Origin: Piscirickettsiaceae bacterium
Lineage (GTDB): Bacteria; Pseudomonadota; Gammaproteobacteria; Methylococcales; Cycloclasticaceae
Assembly: GCA_002401365.1 (NCBI GenBank)
Contig: NVSW01000002.1
Coordinates: 1-48,334, forward strand
Length of the DNA stretch: 48,334 nucleotides
Reading direction: 5' to 3'
The notes beneath the pieces are model-generated. The model saw only the letters and a list, made by a program, of their open reading frames with translations, did no database searches and was not told the DNA's origin. This document shows positions 8,303-17,459 of this stretch, in pieces; position 1 is the first letter of the stretch, and every line of letters starts with the position of its first letter. The position numbers were made by a program, and so were the translations under genes.

Positions 8303-9565
8303 ATGGAGTTATTTGATCGCCCGGCGTTTGGCGAACGGGCAGTTATTGTCTACCTATCTATTAATGGCGGCTTTTCAGATGACGACTTAGAAGAGTTTAA
8401 ACAACTTGTTATTTCAGCTGACGTTGAACCGTTAGTGACTGTTTCAGGCTCAAGGCGTGCACCTGATAAACGCTATTTCGTGGGCAAGGGAAAACTAGAG
8501 GAACTACAGCAGGTGCTGTTGGAAAGTTGTGCCGATGTGGTGCTTTTTAACCATATGTTAAGCCCTAGTCAACAACGTAACCTTGAAGAAGTGTTGCAGG
8601 TTAGGGTGCTGGATAGAACCAGTTTGATTTTAGATATTTTTGCTCAACGTGCACAGTCATTTGAGGGCAAACTACAAGTTGAGTTGGCACAGTTGCAGCA
8701 TTTATCAACTCGGCTCGTTAGAGGCTGGACGCACTTGGAAAGACAAAAGGGTGGCATTGGTTTGCGTGGCCCGGGTGAAACTCAGCTCGAAACAGATAGG
8801 CGGTTGATCGGCCAACGTATCCGCCAAATCAAATCACGGTTGGCAAAAGTGAGTAAACAACGAGATCAGGGGCGACGTAGTCGTCAACGTGCAGATGTAC
8901 CAACGGTATCTTTGGTTGGCTATACCAATGCTGGAAAATCCACCTTGTTCAATCAGCTGACGGGGGCTGAGATTTATGTTGCTGACCAGCTTTTCGCAAC
9001 ACTTGACCCAACATTACGGCAGATAAAACTACCTGATTACGGAGAGCTGGTTATTGCCGATACCGTGGGGTTTATTCAAGACTTGCCGCATGAGCTGGTA
9101 GTGGCGTTTCGGTCTACCTTACAAGAAACTATTGAGGCTGATTTATTATTGCATGTGGTTGATGCTAGTAGCCCTAATCGACATGAACATATTCGAGAAG
9201 TGAATGCGGTATTGAAAGAAATTGGTGCGGATAAAACGCCACAACTGATGATTTATAACAAAATTGATAAGATGTCGGTCGTTGAGCCGCATATTGACAA
9301 AGGTGATGGTGGCCAAATTAAGTCTGTGTGGTTGTCGGCATTAAAGAAAAAAGGACTGAATCTTTTGTTAGACAGCTTGTCTACTCGGTGTCATGGTGAT
9401 GACACGCGGGTAGAAATTATATTAAAGCCACATCAGGCAAAATTACGGGCGCAGCTGTTTGAGGTGGCTCAAGTTATAAAAGAAAACAATAGAGAAGATG
9501 GCTGTTGGGTCATTGATATAAATATTCCTAATAAATATAAATATTTATTAGCTGGGGTAGGTTGA
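8303..9565 (+). CDS. hflX: ribosome-associated GTPase HflX
   Basis: GTPase that splits stalled or heat-damaged 70S ribosomes. The N-terminal HflX domain contains KRYFVGKGKLEEL and the glycine-rich linker GGIGLRGPGETQLETDRR. The G domain has G1 GYTNAGKSTLFN, G2/G3 region ADTVGFIQDLPHELV and G4 NKID. 420 residues, close to the E. coli size. It follows hfq by 44 bases. No clear Shine-Dalgarno sequence precedes the ATG. Confidence 0.96.
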   Translation: MELFDRPAFGERAVIVYLSINGGFSDDDLEEFKQLVISADVEPLVTVSGSRRAPDKRYFVGKGKLEELQQVLLESCADVVLFNHMLSPSQQRNLEEVLQVRVLDRTSLILDIFAQRAQSFEGKLQVELAQLQHLSTRLVRGWTHLERQKGGIGLRGPGETQLETDRRLIGQRIRQIKSRLAKVSKQRDQGRRSRQRADVPTVSLVGYTNAGKSTLFNQLTGAEIYVADQLFATLDPTLRQIKLPDYGELVIADTVGFIQDLPHELVVAFRSTLQETIEADLLLHVVDASSPNRHEHIREVNAVLKEIGADKTPQLMIYNKIDKMSVVEPHIDKGDGGQIKSVWLSALKKKGLNLLLDSLSTRCHGDDTRVEIILKPHQAKLRAQLFEVAQVIKENNREDGCWVIDINIPNKYKYLLAGVG

Positions 9566-9607
9566 GCTTAATATTGGAAAATGCACATTAAATAATGTGA
9601 TAACTTC

Positions 9608-9636
9608 TTGCCTGTATAAGCTTAGAGCCCTAAAAT
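9608..9636 (+). promoter_or_regulatory. probable sigma-70 promoter of hflKC
   Basis: TTGCCT (9608-9613) and TAAAAT (9631-9636) are separated by 17 bases in the 113-base gap before hflK. It suggests that hflK, hflC, yjeT and hisZ can be transcribed apart from hfq-hflX. The leader would be about 36 bases, with GAGG in front of the hflK ATG. Confidence 0.55.
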
Positions 9637-9678
9637 TACAAGTTGGAACAAACAAAATATTTAATATAGAGGTTTATT

Positions 9679-10890
9679 ATGTCTTGGGACGAATCAGATA
9701 ATGACAAAGATAAGAAAAAGGATCCGTGGAGCGGGCGTAAAAAAGATCAGGCGCCACCTGATCTTGATGAAGTAATTCGTTCTATGCAGGATAAATTGAG
9801 CGCGCTTTTTGGCGGCGGACCAAAAAATCCAAAAACATCAGGGAATGGTCAGTCATCCAGTTCAGTACCATCTGGCCCGAACATCGTCATAATTCTTGTT
9901 GTTGCTGCCTTGGTTTGGCTGGCAACCGGTATTTATATTGTTGATGAGGGTAATAGAGGTGTGATTTTAAGGTTTGGTAAATACCACGAAACGACGTTGC
10001 CTGGCCCACATTGGCGTTTTCCGAAACCTATCGACAACGCGTTAATTATTAATGTCGATCAGCAACGGTTTATTGAGGTGGGTTATCGTTCAGGTGCTAA
10101 TCAACAAGCTATTAGCGCTGTTAGGAAGGAAGCACTTATGTTAACCGAAGATGAAAACATCATTGATGTGCGATTGGCGGTTCAGTATAAGGTTAAAGAT
10201 GCACAAGATTATATATTTAATGTGCGAGCACCAGAAGTCACGCTAAAGCAATCTACTGAAAGCGCATTAAGAGCCGTTATAGGTAAAAGTAAAATGGACT
10301 TTGTGCTAACTGAAGGGCGTAGTGAAGTGGTTGCGAAGGTTGAAATAGAGCTTCAAGCTATGTTAGACGCTTACGGCACGGGTTTGATTGTCTCATCTGT
10401 AAACTTGGTGGAAGCACAGCCTCCAGAGGAAGTTCAAGGTGCATTTTCTGATGCCATCAAGGCGCGTGAAGATGAGCAGCGCTATATCAATGAAGCGGAA
10501 GCATATTCTAACGAAGTGATACCAAAGGCGCGTGGCGCCGCGTCAAGAATTGTGCAAGAAGCAGAAGCGTATGAGCAACGTGTTATTTCTGAAGCACTAG
10601 GTGACGCGTCTCGTTTCAGTCAATTACTAGTGCAATATGAAGCAGCGCCGGAAGTGACGCGCAAACGACTTTACTTAGAAACCATGGAAGATGTACTGGG
10701 TAACTCAAGAAAGGTGATTATGGATGTTAAAGGTGGGAATAGTTTAATGTATTTGCCTATCGATAAGTTGATGGAGTCCTCGGCAGCAAGTCCTGTGCAA
10801 AACCGCTTTATTACACCACCAGAAAAAACCACAGCTGCTAATACTGGACGAGATGGCAGTTATAGAGATAGAACAGTGAGAGGAAGATGA
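9679..10890 (+). CDS. hflK: FtsH protease modulator HflK
   Basis: Membrane-anchored SPFH/prohibitin protein that with HflC forms the cage around FtsH. A charged, Gly/Ser-rich cytoplasmic N-terminus (about 1-70) precedes one membrane helix (about 72-92, IVIILVVAALVWLATGIY). The band-7 domain follows, starting YIVDEGNRGVILRFGKY, then a long alanine/glutamate-rich coiled coil. 403 residues. The stop overlaps the hflC start (ATGATGA), so the two subunits are translationally coupled. Confidence 0.96.
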   Translation: MSWDESDNDKDKKKDPWSGRKKDQAPPDLDEVIRSMQDKLSALFGGGPKNPKTSGNGQSSSSVPSGPNIVIILVVAALVWLATGIYIVDEGNRGVILRFGKYHETTLPGPHWRFPKPIDNALIINVDQQRFIEVGYRSGANQQAISAVRKEALMLTEDENIIDVRLAVQYKVKDAQDYIFNVRAPEVTLKQSTESALRAVIGKSKMDFVLTEGRSEVVAKVEIELQAMLDAYGTGLIVSSVNLVEAQPPEEVQGAFSDAIKAREDEQRYINEAEAYSNEVIPKARGAASRIVQEAEAYEQRVISEALGDASRFSQLLVQYEAAPEVTRKRLYLETMEDVLGNSRKVIMDVKGGNSLMYLPIDKLMESSAASPVQNRFITPPEKTTAANTGRDGSYRDRTVRGR

Positions 10891-11747
10891 TGAGAATTAA
10901 TCCAGTTATTATTTTTGGGCTATTAGGTATCCTGTTTGTTGGAGCCAATAGTGTCTTTACTGTTGACCAGCGCGAAAAGGTTATTGTGTTTCGCTTGGGT
11001 GAAATTGTTAGGACAGATCTTACGCCGGGATTACATTTTAAATTTCCGTTTATCAATAATGTTCGAAAATACGATGGTCGTATTCAAACGTTGGATTCAA
11101 GGCCGGAACGTTTCCTAACATCAGAAAAGAAAAACGTTATTGTTGATACATTTGTAAAATGGAAGATTACTAACGTTGATAATTTTTATCGAGCTGTTGG
11201 TGGTGATCCTCGTCAAGTTGATACACGATTAAACCAATACGTCAAAGAGGGCATGAGAGCAGCGTTTAGTAAACAAACTATTTCAGAGTTGATATCAGTT
11301 GGCCGGGATAAGATTCGTGCGGGGCTCGTTAAAGATATGGATGTGTTGGGAAAAGCACTGGGTATTGATATTGTTGATGTGCGGATTAAACGAATTGACC
11401 TGCCTGATGAGGTGAGCGCGTCTGTATATAGACGAATGGAATCTGAGCGTGAGAGAGTTGCGCGTGACTTTAGGTCTAGGGGTAAAGAGGCGGCTGAAAG
11501 AATTAAAGCGAATGCGGATAAGCAAGGCGAAATTACGTTAGCGACGGCCTATAAAGAATCTCAAGAGTTACGTGGTAAAGGGGATGCTCTAGCTGCAAAA
11601 ACTTACGCGACTGCTTACAATAAAAACAAAGAGTTTTTTGCTTTTTACCGTAGTTTAGACGCGTATCGTAAAAGTATGGGTTCGGGCAATGACCTGATTG
11701 TGCTTGAACCAACGTCTGACTTTTTTAAATATTTTAATAAACCATAA
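10887..11747 (+). CDS. hflC: FtsH protease modulator HflC
   Basis: Partner of HflK. One N-terminal membrane helix (about residues 5-22) is followed by the band-7 domain (FTVDQREKVIVFRLGE) and the conserved SRGKEAAERIKANADKQ helix region. 286 residues. The start is either ATG of the overlapping ATGATG at 10887 or 10890. Confidence 0.95.
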   Translation: MMRINPVIIFGLLGILFVGANSVFTVDQREKVIVFRLGEIVRTDLTPGLHFKFPFINNVRKYDGRIQTLDSRPERFLTSEKKNVIVDTFVKWKITNVDNFYRAVGGDPRQVDTRLNQYVKEGMRAAFSKQTISELISVGRDKIRAGLVKDMDVLGKALGIDIVDVRIKRIDLPDEVSASVYRRMESERERVARDFRSRGKEAAERIKANADKQGEITLATAYKESQELRGKGDALAAKTYATAYNKNKEFFAFYRSLDAYRKSMGSGNDLIVLEPTSDFFKYFNKP

Positions 11748-11783
11748 GATTTAATAAAGTAATTTGATTGGTGGGATTTAAGC

Positions 11784-11972
11784 ATGGCTTGGCAAGAACT
11801 GTTTGCAGCAATTGCATTGGTACTGGTCCTAGAGGGGATCATTCCCTTTTTGAGCCCAGTGTCATTACGCAAAACCTATCAACGTTTAGTAGAAATGAAT
11901 GACCAAACGATTAGAATTTCGGGTCTCGTTAGTATGATTGCCGGCGTATTGTTGTTAACGTTGGTGCGGTAA
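11784..11972 (+). CDS. yjeT: YjeT-family small membrane protein (DUF2065)
   Basis: 62 residues with two hydrophobic helices (about 5-24 and 45-61) joined by a short polar loop that contains SLRKTYQRL. Size, topology and position after hflC match E. coli YjeT and its Pseudomonas counterpart. The function of the family is unknown; constant linkage to hflKC suggests a membrane quality-control role, which is inference. Confidence 0.88.
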   Translation: MAWQELFAAIALVLVLEGIIPFLSPVSLRKTYQRLVEMNDQTIRISGLVSMIAGVLLLTLVR

Positions 11973-11986
11973 GGTTGAGTAGCTTG

Positions 11987-13156
11987 ATGGCAAATAAAAA
12001 TAATTGGATGTTACCTGAAGGGATCGAAGAATTACTTCCAGAGAATGCTGCCCGTTTAGAAAAAATGCGCCGTGAACTGTTGGATTTATTCAGTTCATGG
12101 GGTTATCAATATGTTATTCCACCATTAGTTGAATACTTGGACTCGTTACTAACCGGCACGGGGCCAGAAATTGACCTGCAAACATTCAAAGTAACAGACC
12201 AAATTAGCGGTAGAACGTTGGGTATTCGAGCTGATATGACACCGCAAGTAGCTCGTATAGCCGTACATCAAATACGTTCAAAAGCGCCTACCAGATTATG
12301 TTACCTAGGTTCCGTTTTACAAGCTCGGGGTGCGAAAATAGAGAAATCGCGAAGCCCTATTCAGGTTGGTGCTGAGTTGTATGGCAGCCGTCATATTAAA
12401 AGTGATGTCGAAGTTATCCAGCTAATGCTGGAGGTGCTCGCTGTTGCAGGCCTTCAGAATGTCCACCTTGATTTGGGTCACGTTGGTATCTTTAGAGGCT
12501 TGAGTAAACAATCAGGCCTGAGTGAGCAGCAAGAAGCAGATCTTTTTGACGTCTTGCAACGCAAGTCTACAGATGAAGTAGAAGCGTTATTACAAACATT
12601 CGATTGTGAGAAACAGTGGGTTGAGGTGTTTCAAAAACTGTTGCTGCTAAATGGTGATATTAGCGTGTTGGAAGAAGCAAAGAAGAGCCTTTCGATTGCC
12701 GGTGAAGCAGTACAAAAAGCAATATCTGAGTTACAAGACGTTGCCAACATAATGCAGGCTTTTTATCCATCGCTACCCTTGTATTTTGATTTGGCAGAGT
12801 TGCGTTGTTATCAATATCAAACAGGCATAGTGTTTGCTGCGTTCGTGCCTGGTTTTGGCTCTGAAGTAGCAAGGGGCGGGCGTTATGATGCAATGGCAGA
12901 GGAGTTTGGCTGTGCCCAACCTGCCACGGGCTTTAGTGCAGATATAAAAGTACTGGCTCGTTTGAGTGCAGATAGAAAAGCTGAAGCGTTGGCCGTTATT
13001 CTGGCGCCAAATGATTCAGATCCAGAATTGTACGAGACGATTCGTGATTTAAGAGCAAGCGGGAAAGCGGTCGTTCAACAGTTGCCTGATTCGAATGCAG
13101 AGCCAAGTTATACTAGTAAGTTATGCAAACATGATGGGCGTTGGGTGGTTCGTTAA
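11987..13156 (+). CDS. hisZ: ATP phosphoribosyltransferase regulatory subunit HisZ
   Basis: HisRS-like protein without tRNA charging that activates and confers histidine feedback on short-form HisG, the first enzyme of histidine synthesis. Class II synthetase-like motifs are present (FSSWGYQYVIPPLVEYLDSL, TFKVTDQISGR, GIRADMTPQVAR) and ARGGRYD late. The ATG at 11987 gives the usual MANKNNWMLPEG opening; an upstream TTG at 11975 is less likely. 389 residues. The presence of HisZ predicts a short HisG elsewhere in the genome. Confidence 0.93.
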   Translation: MANKNNWMLPEGIEELLPENAARLEKMRRELLDLFSSWGYQYVIPPLVEYLDSLLTGTGPEIDLQTFKVTDQISGRTLGIRADMTPQVARIAVHQIRSKAPTRLCYLGSVLQARGAKIEKSRSPIQVGAELYGSRHIKSDVEVIQLMLEVLAVAGLQNVHLDLGHVGIFRGLSKQSGLSEQQEADLFDVLQRKSTDEVEALLQTFDCEKQWVEVFQKLLLLNGDISVLEEAKKSLSIAGEAVQKAISELQDVANIMQAFYPSLPLYFDLAELRCYQYQTGIVFAAFVPGFGSEVARGGRYDAMAEEFGCAQPATGFSADIKVLARLSADRKAEALAVILAPNDSDPELYETIRDLRASGKAVVQQLPDSNAEPSYTSKLCKHDGRWVVR

Positions 13157-13220
13157 CGTTGTTAGGTACGCATTAAACGCTCGTTATAAATAAATTTAAT
13201 ACAATTCAATTGAGATAATA

Positions 13221-14516
13221 ATGGGAAAGAACGTGGTCGTCATTGGCACCCAGTGGGGTGACGAAGGCAAAGGAAAATTGGTCGATTTATTAACTGATAA
13301 TGTTGCCGCAGTTGTGCGTTTCCAAGGTGGGCACAATGCCGGACATACATTGGTTATTGGTGATAAAAAAACAGTGTTACACCTGATCCCCTCAGGTATT
13401 TTGCGTGAAAATGTGCAGTGTTTAATTGGTAATGGTGTTGTTCTTTCACCTGAGGCATTGCTCGAAGAAATGGCGGTTTTAACCGCAGCTGGTGTCAACT
13501 TAGACGGTCGTTTGAAAATTAGTGAGGCGTGCCCACTAATATTGCCAGTGCATATTGGGCTTGACCAAGCGCGTGAAGTGGCAAGAGGTAATAAAGCAAT
13601 TGGTACAACAGGGCGGGGCATTGGCCCAGCGTATGAAGATAAAGTAGCAAGGCGTGGGGTACGTGCGGGTGATTTGTTAACCCCAGATGTGTTTGCCACA
13701 AAACTACAAGAGTTACTTGACTATCATAACTTTGTACTGAAAAATTACTTCAAGGCCGACACCTTTGAGTTTAGTAAAGTCTTCGATGATGTGATGGCGC
13801 AAGCGGATGTTATCAAGCCAATGTTAATTGACGTGGCTGATGCTCTGCATCAGTATGATGATGCTGGGAAAAATATATTATTTGAAGGCGCGCAGGGCGC
13901 CTTATTAGATATTGATCATGGTACTTACCCTTTTGTTACATCATCTAATACTACAGCGGGAAGTGCTGCGAGTGGTAGTGGCATGGGGCCGTGTGATATG
14001 GACTATATATTAGGTATTACTAAAGCCTACACAACACGAGTAGGCAGTGGGCCGTTTCCCACCGAGCTTGATGATGAAATTGGCCAGTACCTGGGAAAAA
14101 AAGGCCATGAGTTTGGTGCAACAACAGGTAGAGAACGACGTTGTGGTTGGTTTGATGCAGTATCACTGCGCCGTTCGGCTCGCTTGAATAGTTTGACGGG
14201 TATTTGCCTTACTAAACTCGATGTTATGGATGGTCTAAGTGAGGTGAAAATTTGTACCGCCTATAAACTCGATGGCAATATTATTGATGTTCCACCTATT
14301 GGCGCAGAAAATTACGCAAAATGTAAACCGGTATACGAAACGTTGAGTGGTTGGCAAGGAAAAACAGAAGGTTGTAAATCATTGGATGGATTTCCTAGAG
14401 GTGCGCTGGCCTATATTAAGCGCTTAGAAGAGTTGGTTGGAGTGCCAATTGATATTGTTTCCACAGGCCCTGAACGCTCAGAAACTATTGTTCTTAAAGA
14501 CCCATTTGCTTATTAA
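13221..14516 (+). CDS. purA: adenylosuccinate synthetase PurA
   Basis: GTP-dependent first committed step from IMP to AMP. The N-terminus shows the P-loop variant GTQWGDEGKGKLVD, followed by GGHNAGHTLV, TTGRGIGPAYEDK, and later GSGMGPCDMDYILG and GATTGRERRCGW. 431 residues, standard size. The stop overlaps that of the convergent mobA by four bases (TTAA), leaving no room for a terminator between them. Confidence 0.97.
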   Translation: MGKNVVVIGTQWGDEGKGKLVDLLTDNVAAVVRFQGGHNAGHTLVIGDKKTVLHLIPSGILRENVQCLIGNGVVLSPEALLEEMAVLTAAGVNLDGRLKISEACPLILPVHIGLDQAREVARGNKAIGTTGRGIGPAYEDKVARRGVRAGDLLTPDVFATKLQELLDYHNFVLKNYFKADTFEFSKVFDDVMAQADVIKPMLIDVADALHQYDDAGKNILFEGAQGALLDIDHGTYPFVTSSNTTAGSAASGSGMGPCDMDYILGITKAYTTRVGSGPFPTELDDEIGQYLGKKGHEFGATTGRERRCGWFDAVSLRRSARLNSLTGICLTKLDVMDGLSEVKICTAYKLDGNIIDVPPIGAENYAKCKPVYETLSGWQGKTEGCKSLDGFPRGALAYIKRLEELVGVPIDIVSTGPERSETIVLKDPFAY

Positions 14517-15112
14517 ATTTCGAGTAAATGACTTGCGCTTTCTATGTCAGCATGGGTATTGATATTGATAAAACTTTGGTTAAAGTCTGAGCAGTCAACA
14601 CTGACAAAATTTTCATTTTCATACCATGTTATTAAACGTCTACCGCCACCTGTTAAGTAGTTAGCTAAACTATTTGTTAGGCTGGTTTCGATTATAACGA
14701 AGGTTGTCTGTGGTCTATGGCCATCAGTTGCCATCACGATGCTGGCGTTAGTTTCATTCATGCGTTCAATTAACCGTTGATATAGGCCGATCTTTAATAA
14801 TGGACAATCGCAAGCGCTAATGAGTAGCCGTGTCGCCGATGTTGTGCTTAGGCCAGCGTGAATGCCCGCAAGTGGTCCTAAATTACCCGTTAAAATATCA
14901 CTAACGAGTGGGAAACCAAATTGTTGGTACTCTTCAATATTGTTGTTAGTGCTGATTAAGATATCATTTGTAATAAAGGCTAGTTTTTCTAATGCATATT
15001 GAACCATTGGCTTGCCACTTAATGGTAACAAACCTTTATCTTGCCCTTGCATGCGCCGTGATAAACCGCCTGCCAAGACAAGTGCTGCTATTGATTTATT
15101 TTCGCAAGTCAT
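14513..15112 (-). CDS. mobA: molybdenum cofactor guanylyltransferase MobA
   Basis: Adds GMP to molybdopterin to form the guanine dinucleotide cofactor used by DMSO-reductase-family enzymes. The signature LVLAGGLSRRMQGQDKGLLP is at residues 12-31, followed by GPLAGIHAGL and ISACDCPLL, the metal-binding Asp region. 199 residues. It is the only minus-strand gene between queG and radA; in Pseudomonas this spot carries a tRNA-Leu and in E. coli nsrR. It implies molybdoenzymes elsewhere in the genome. Confidence 0.92.
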   Translation of the reverse strand: MTCENKSIAALVLAGGLSRRMQGQDKGLLPLSGKPMVQYALEKLAFITNDILISTNNNIEEYQQFGFPLVSDILTGNLGPLAGIHAGLSTTSATRLLISACDCPLLKIGLYQRLIERMNETNASIVMATDGHRPQTTFVIIETSLTNSLANYLTGGGRRLITWYENENFVSVDCSDFNQSFININTHADIESASHLLEI

Positions 15113-15183
15113 AGTTAAAATGGTTAAAAAAGAAGCCTGTAAGTTAGCGGCTATTCATGTGTTATGCAAACAATTAGTTGCAA

Positions 15184-15212
15184 ACTGTACTTATCAAGAT
15201 TAGTCTTGTCAA
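15184..15212 (-). promoter_or_regulatory. probable sigma-70 promoter of mobA
   Basis: On the minus strand TTGACA (15212-15207), 17 bases, then TACAGT (15189-15184). The leader to the mobA ATG would be about 65 bases. The -35 overlaps a plus-strand TTGTCA (15206-15211), which has TATACT 18 bases on at 15230-15235; that second site would start transcription inside rnr and is doubtful. Confidence 0.5.
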
Positions 15213-15236
15213 TTAAGAAAAAATAAAAATATACTA

Positions 15237-17459
15237 GTGTCTAAAAGTAAAAATACAAATAAAAATCATCAGCATAAAGCTATCGATGAACGCGAAGCTG
15301 ATGTTATAAGCAAAAAGCAACTTCTTGCTTTTTTAATGGAGCAACAAGTGCCGCAAGATTGGCCTGCCATTATTGAGGGTTTAGGTGTTAACGACAAGCG
15401 AACGAAAAAAATATTGTCGAAGCATTTGGCGGGAATGCTGCATTCTGGTGAGTTGCTATTTAATAGAAAAGAGCAATATTGTTTAGTACAACAAAGCGAC
15501 CTTGAAACAGGCATCGTCATCGGCCATGCTGATGGGTTTGGTTTTTTAAAGCGAGATGCTGGTGGTGACGATATGTTTATTCCACCACGCGAAATGCGCG
15601 CGTTATTAAATGGCGACCGTGTTGTTGCAAGCAAAGGGAAACTTAATCGACAGGGCAAAATTGAAGCACGTGTAGTTGAGGTGCTTGATAGAAAGGTTAA
15701 AACATTAGTCGGTCGCTTTTTTGATGTAATGGGTGTGTTTCATTTAGAAGCTGAAAATAAACGAATTTTTCAGCATATTTTTATCCCGCAAAATGCCACT
15801 TCGGGTGCTAAAGATGGCCAAATTGTGATGGTTGAAATAACACGTTACCCAACATCACGTACGCAAGCAATAGGTAAGGTAATTGAGGTGATGGGCGACC
15901 ATATGGCACCTGGAATGGAAATAGATATGGCTATACGTTCTTATGACCTACCTTATGAATGGTCTCAGCAAGTACTGGATCAGGTACAAAGTTTCTCTGT
16001 AGACGTAACAGATGTCAATTTGTCTGACAGGACAGATGTGCGCAATTTGCCCTTTGTCACCATTGATGGAGCTGATGCACGAGATTTTGATGATGCTGTT
16101 TTTTGTAAAAAAACAGCAAATGGCTGGTTGCTGAGCGTTGCAATTGCAGATGTGGCTCATTATGTAGAAATGGGCAGCGCGATTGATAAAGAAGCTTATG
16201 AAAGAGGAAATTCAGTGTATTTCCCTGAAAAGGTTATACCGATGTTGCCTGAGGTTCTATCTAATGGACTTTGTAGCTTGAACCCACTGGTAGACCGTTT
16301 GTGCATGATTTGTGAAATGCACATTGATACCGCGGGGAAGGTAGTCGATACTAAATTTTATCAAGCAATTATGTATTCTCACGCACGTTTAACCTATGAT
16401 GAGGTTGGTGATATTTTTAATGGTGTTGATGCTGCGTTGATTGAAAAACATAAGGCGTTAATTCCTCATTTAAACGAACTACATCGGCTATACCATGTGT
16501 TAAAGAAAGCAGCGGATGCTAGGGGTGCTCTTGAGTTTGATACGGTTGAAACACGTTTTGTATTTGATAAGTCGCGAAAAATCAAGTCAATAGAGCCGGT
16601 GGTTCGCCACGATGCGCACCGACTTATCGAGATGTGTATGGTTGCAGCAAACGCAGCGACAGCTAAATTTTTAGCTAAACACAAAATAGCTAATTTATTA
16701 CGCGTACACGACGGCCCTAGTGTGGATCGCCTACTAAAATTAAGAAGCTTTCTTGCAGAACTTGGCTTAACGCTAGGTGGTGGGGAGGCTCCAAAGCCAC
16801 AACACTATCGCGAATTAATTGAGAAAGTTAAAGACCGCCCTGATTCGCATTTAATAGAAACAGTGGCCTTGCGTTCGATGTCTCAAGCAATGTATAGCCC
16901 AGAAAAAAAAGGCCACTTTGGTTTGGCGTTGGATCTTTACGCGCATTTTACCTCACCCATTCGTCGTTACCCCGATTTACTAACGCACCGTGCTATTAAG
17001 CATATAGTCAAAGGGCTAAAGGTTGAAAAATTTAACTATTCTGAAGCGGATATGACGTTATTCGGTGAGCATTGTTCACAATGCAATCGTCGAGCTGATG
17101 AAGCAACACGGGACGTGGAAAGTTGGTTGAAGTGTGAATATATGGCGGACAAAGTTGGGCAAGACTTTTCTGGTGTCGTGTCCTCTGTTACTTCTTTCGG
17201 TTTATTTGTGGAATTGGATGAGATTTATATTGATGGATTAATTCACGTGACGGCCTTAGGTGATGACTACTACCATTTTGATGCTGCGAAGCACCGATTA
17301 TTGGGTGAGCGAACGAATAGATCATTTAAGTTGGGTGACAAGCTTAAGGTTAAGTTGGTAAGGGTCAGTTTAGATGATAAAAAAATTGATTTGGCGTTAT
17401 ATGATTCATCGCCCAAAAAGAAACCTGCCTTGAAGCGGAGTAAAAGAAAAAGACGCTAA
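15237..17459 (+). CDS. rnr: ribonuclease R
   Basis: Processive 3'-to-5' exoribonuclease that degrades structured RNA and takes part in rRNA quality control. Order: N-terminal winged-helix region (about 20-90), two cold-shock-like OB folds, RNB catalytic domain with DGADARDFDDAVF (D277 onwards; clustered Asp hold the metals), S1 domain (about 640-720, FSGVVSSVTSFGLFVELDE) and a short Lys/Arg-rich tail. 740 residues, shorter than E. coli (813), mainly in the tail. Start is GTG at 15237 with a poor ribosome binding site; no other in-frame start keeps the N-terminal helix. Confidence 0.95.
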   Translation: MSKSKNTNKNHQHKAIDEREADVISKKQLLAFLMEQQVPQDWPAIIEGLGVNDKRTKKILSKHLAGMLHSGELLFNRKEQYCLVQQSDLETGIVIGHADGFGFLKRDAGGDDMFIPPREMRALLNGDRVVASKGKLNRQGKIEARVVEVLDRKVKTLVGRFFDVMGVFHLEAENKRIFQHIFIPQNATSGAKDGQIVMVEITRYPTSRTQAIGKVIEVMGDHMAPGMEIDMAIRSYDLPYEWSQQVLDQVQSFSVDVTDVNLSDRTDVRNLPFVTIDGADARDFDDAVFCKKTANGWLLSVAIADVAHYVEMGSAIDKEAYERGNSVYFPEKVIPMLPEVLSNGLCSLNPLVDRLCMICEMHIDTAGKVVDTKFYQAIMYSHARLTYDEVGDIFNGVDAALIEKHKALIPHLNELHRLYHVLKKAADARGALEFDTVETRFVFDKSRKIKSIEPVVRHDAHRLIEMCMVAANAATAKFLAKHKIANLLRVHDGPSVDRLLKLRSFLAELGLTLGGGEAPKPQHYRELIEKVKDRPDSHLIETVALRSMSQAMYSPEKKGHFGLALDLYAHFTSPIRRYPDLLTHRAIKHIVKGLKVEKFNYSEADMTLFGEHCSQCNRRADEATRDVESWLKCEYMADKVGQDFSGVVSSVTSFGLFVELDEIYIDGLIHVTALGDDYYHFDAAKHRLLGERTNRSFKLGDKLKVKLVRVSLDDKKIDLALYDSSPKKKPALKRSKRKRR

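Noticed and set aside
14517..15236. tRNA-Leu expected between purA and rnr in Pseudomonas-like order
   Set aside because: No cloverleaf or CCA-ending sequence is visible; the interval holds mobA and its promoter region.
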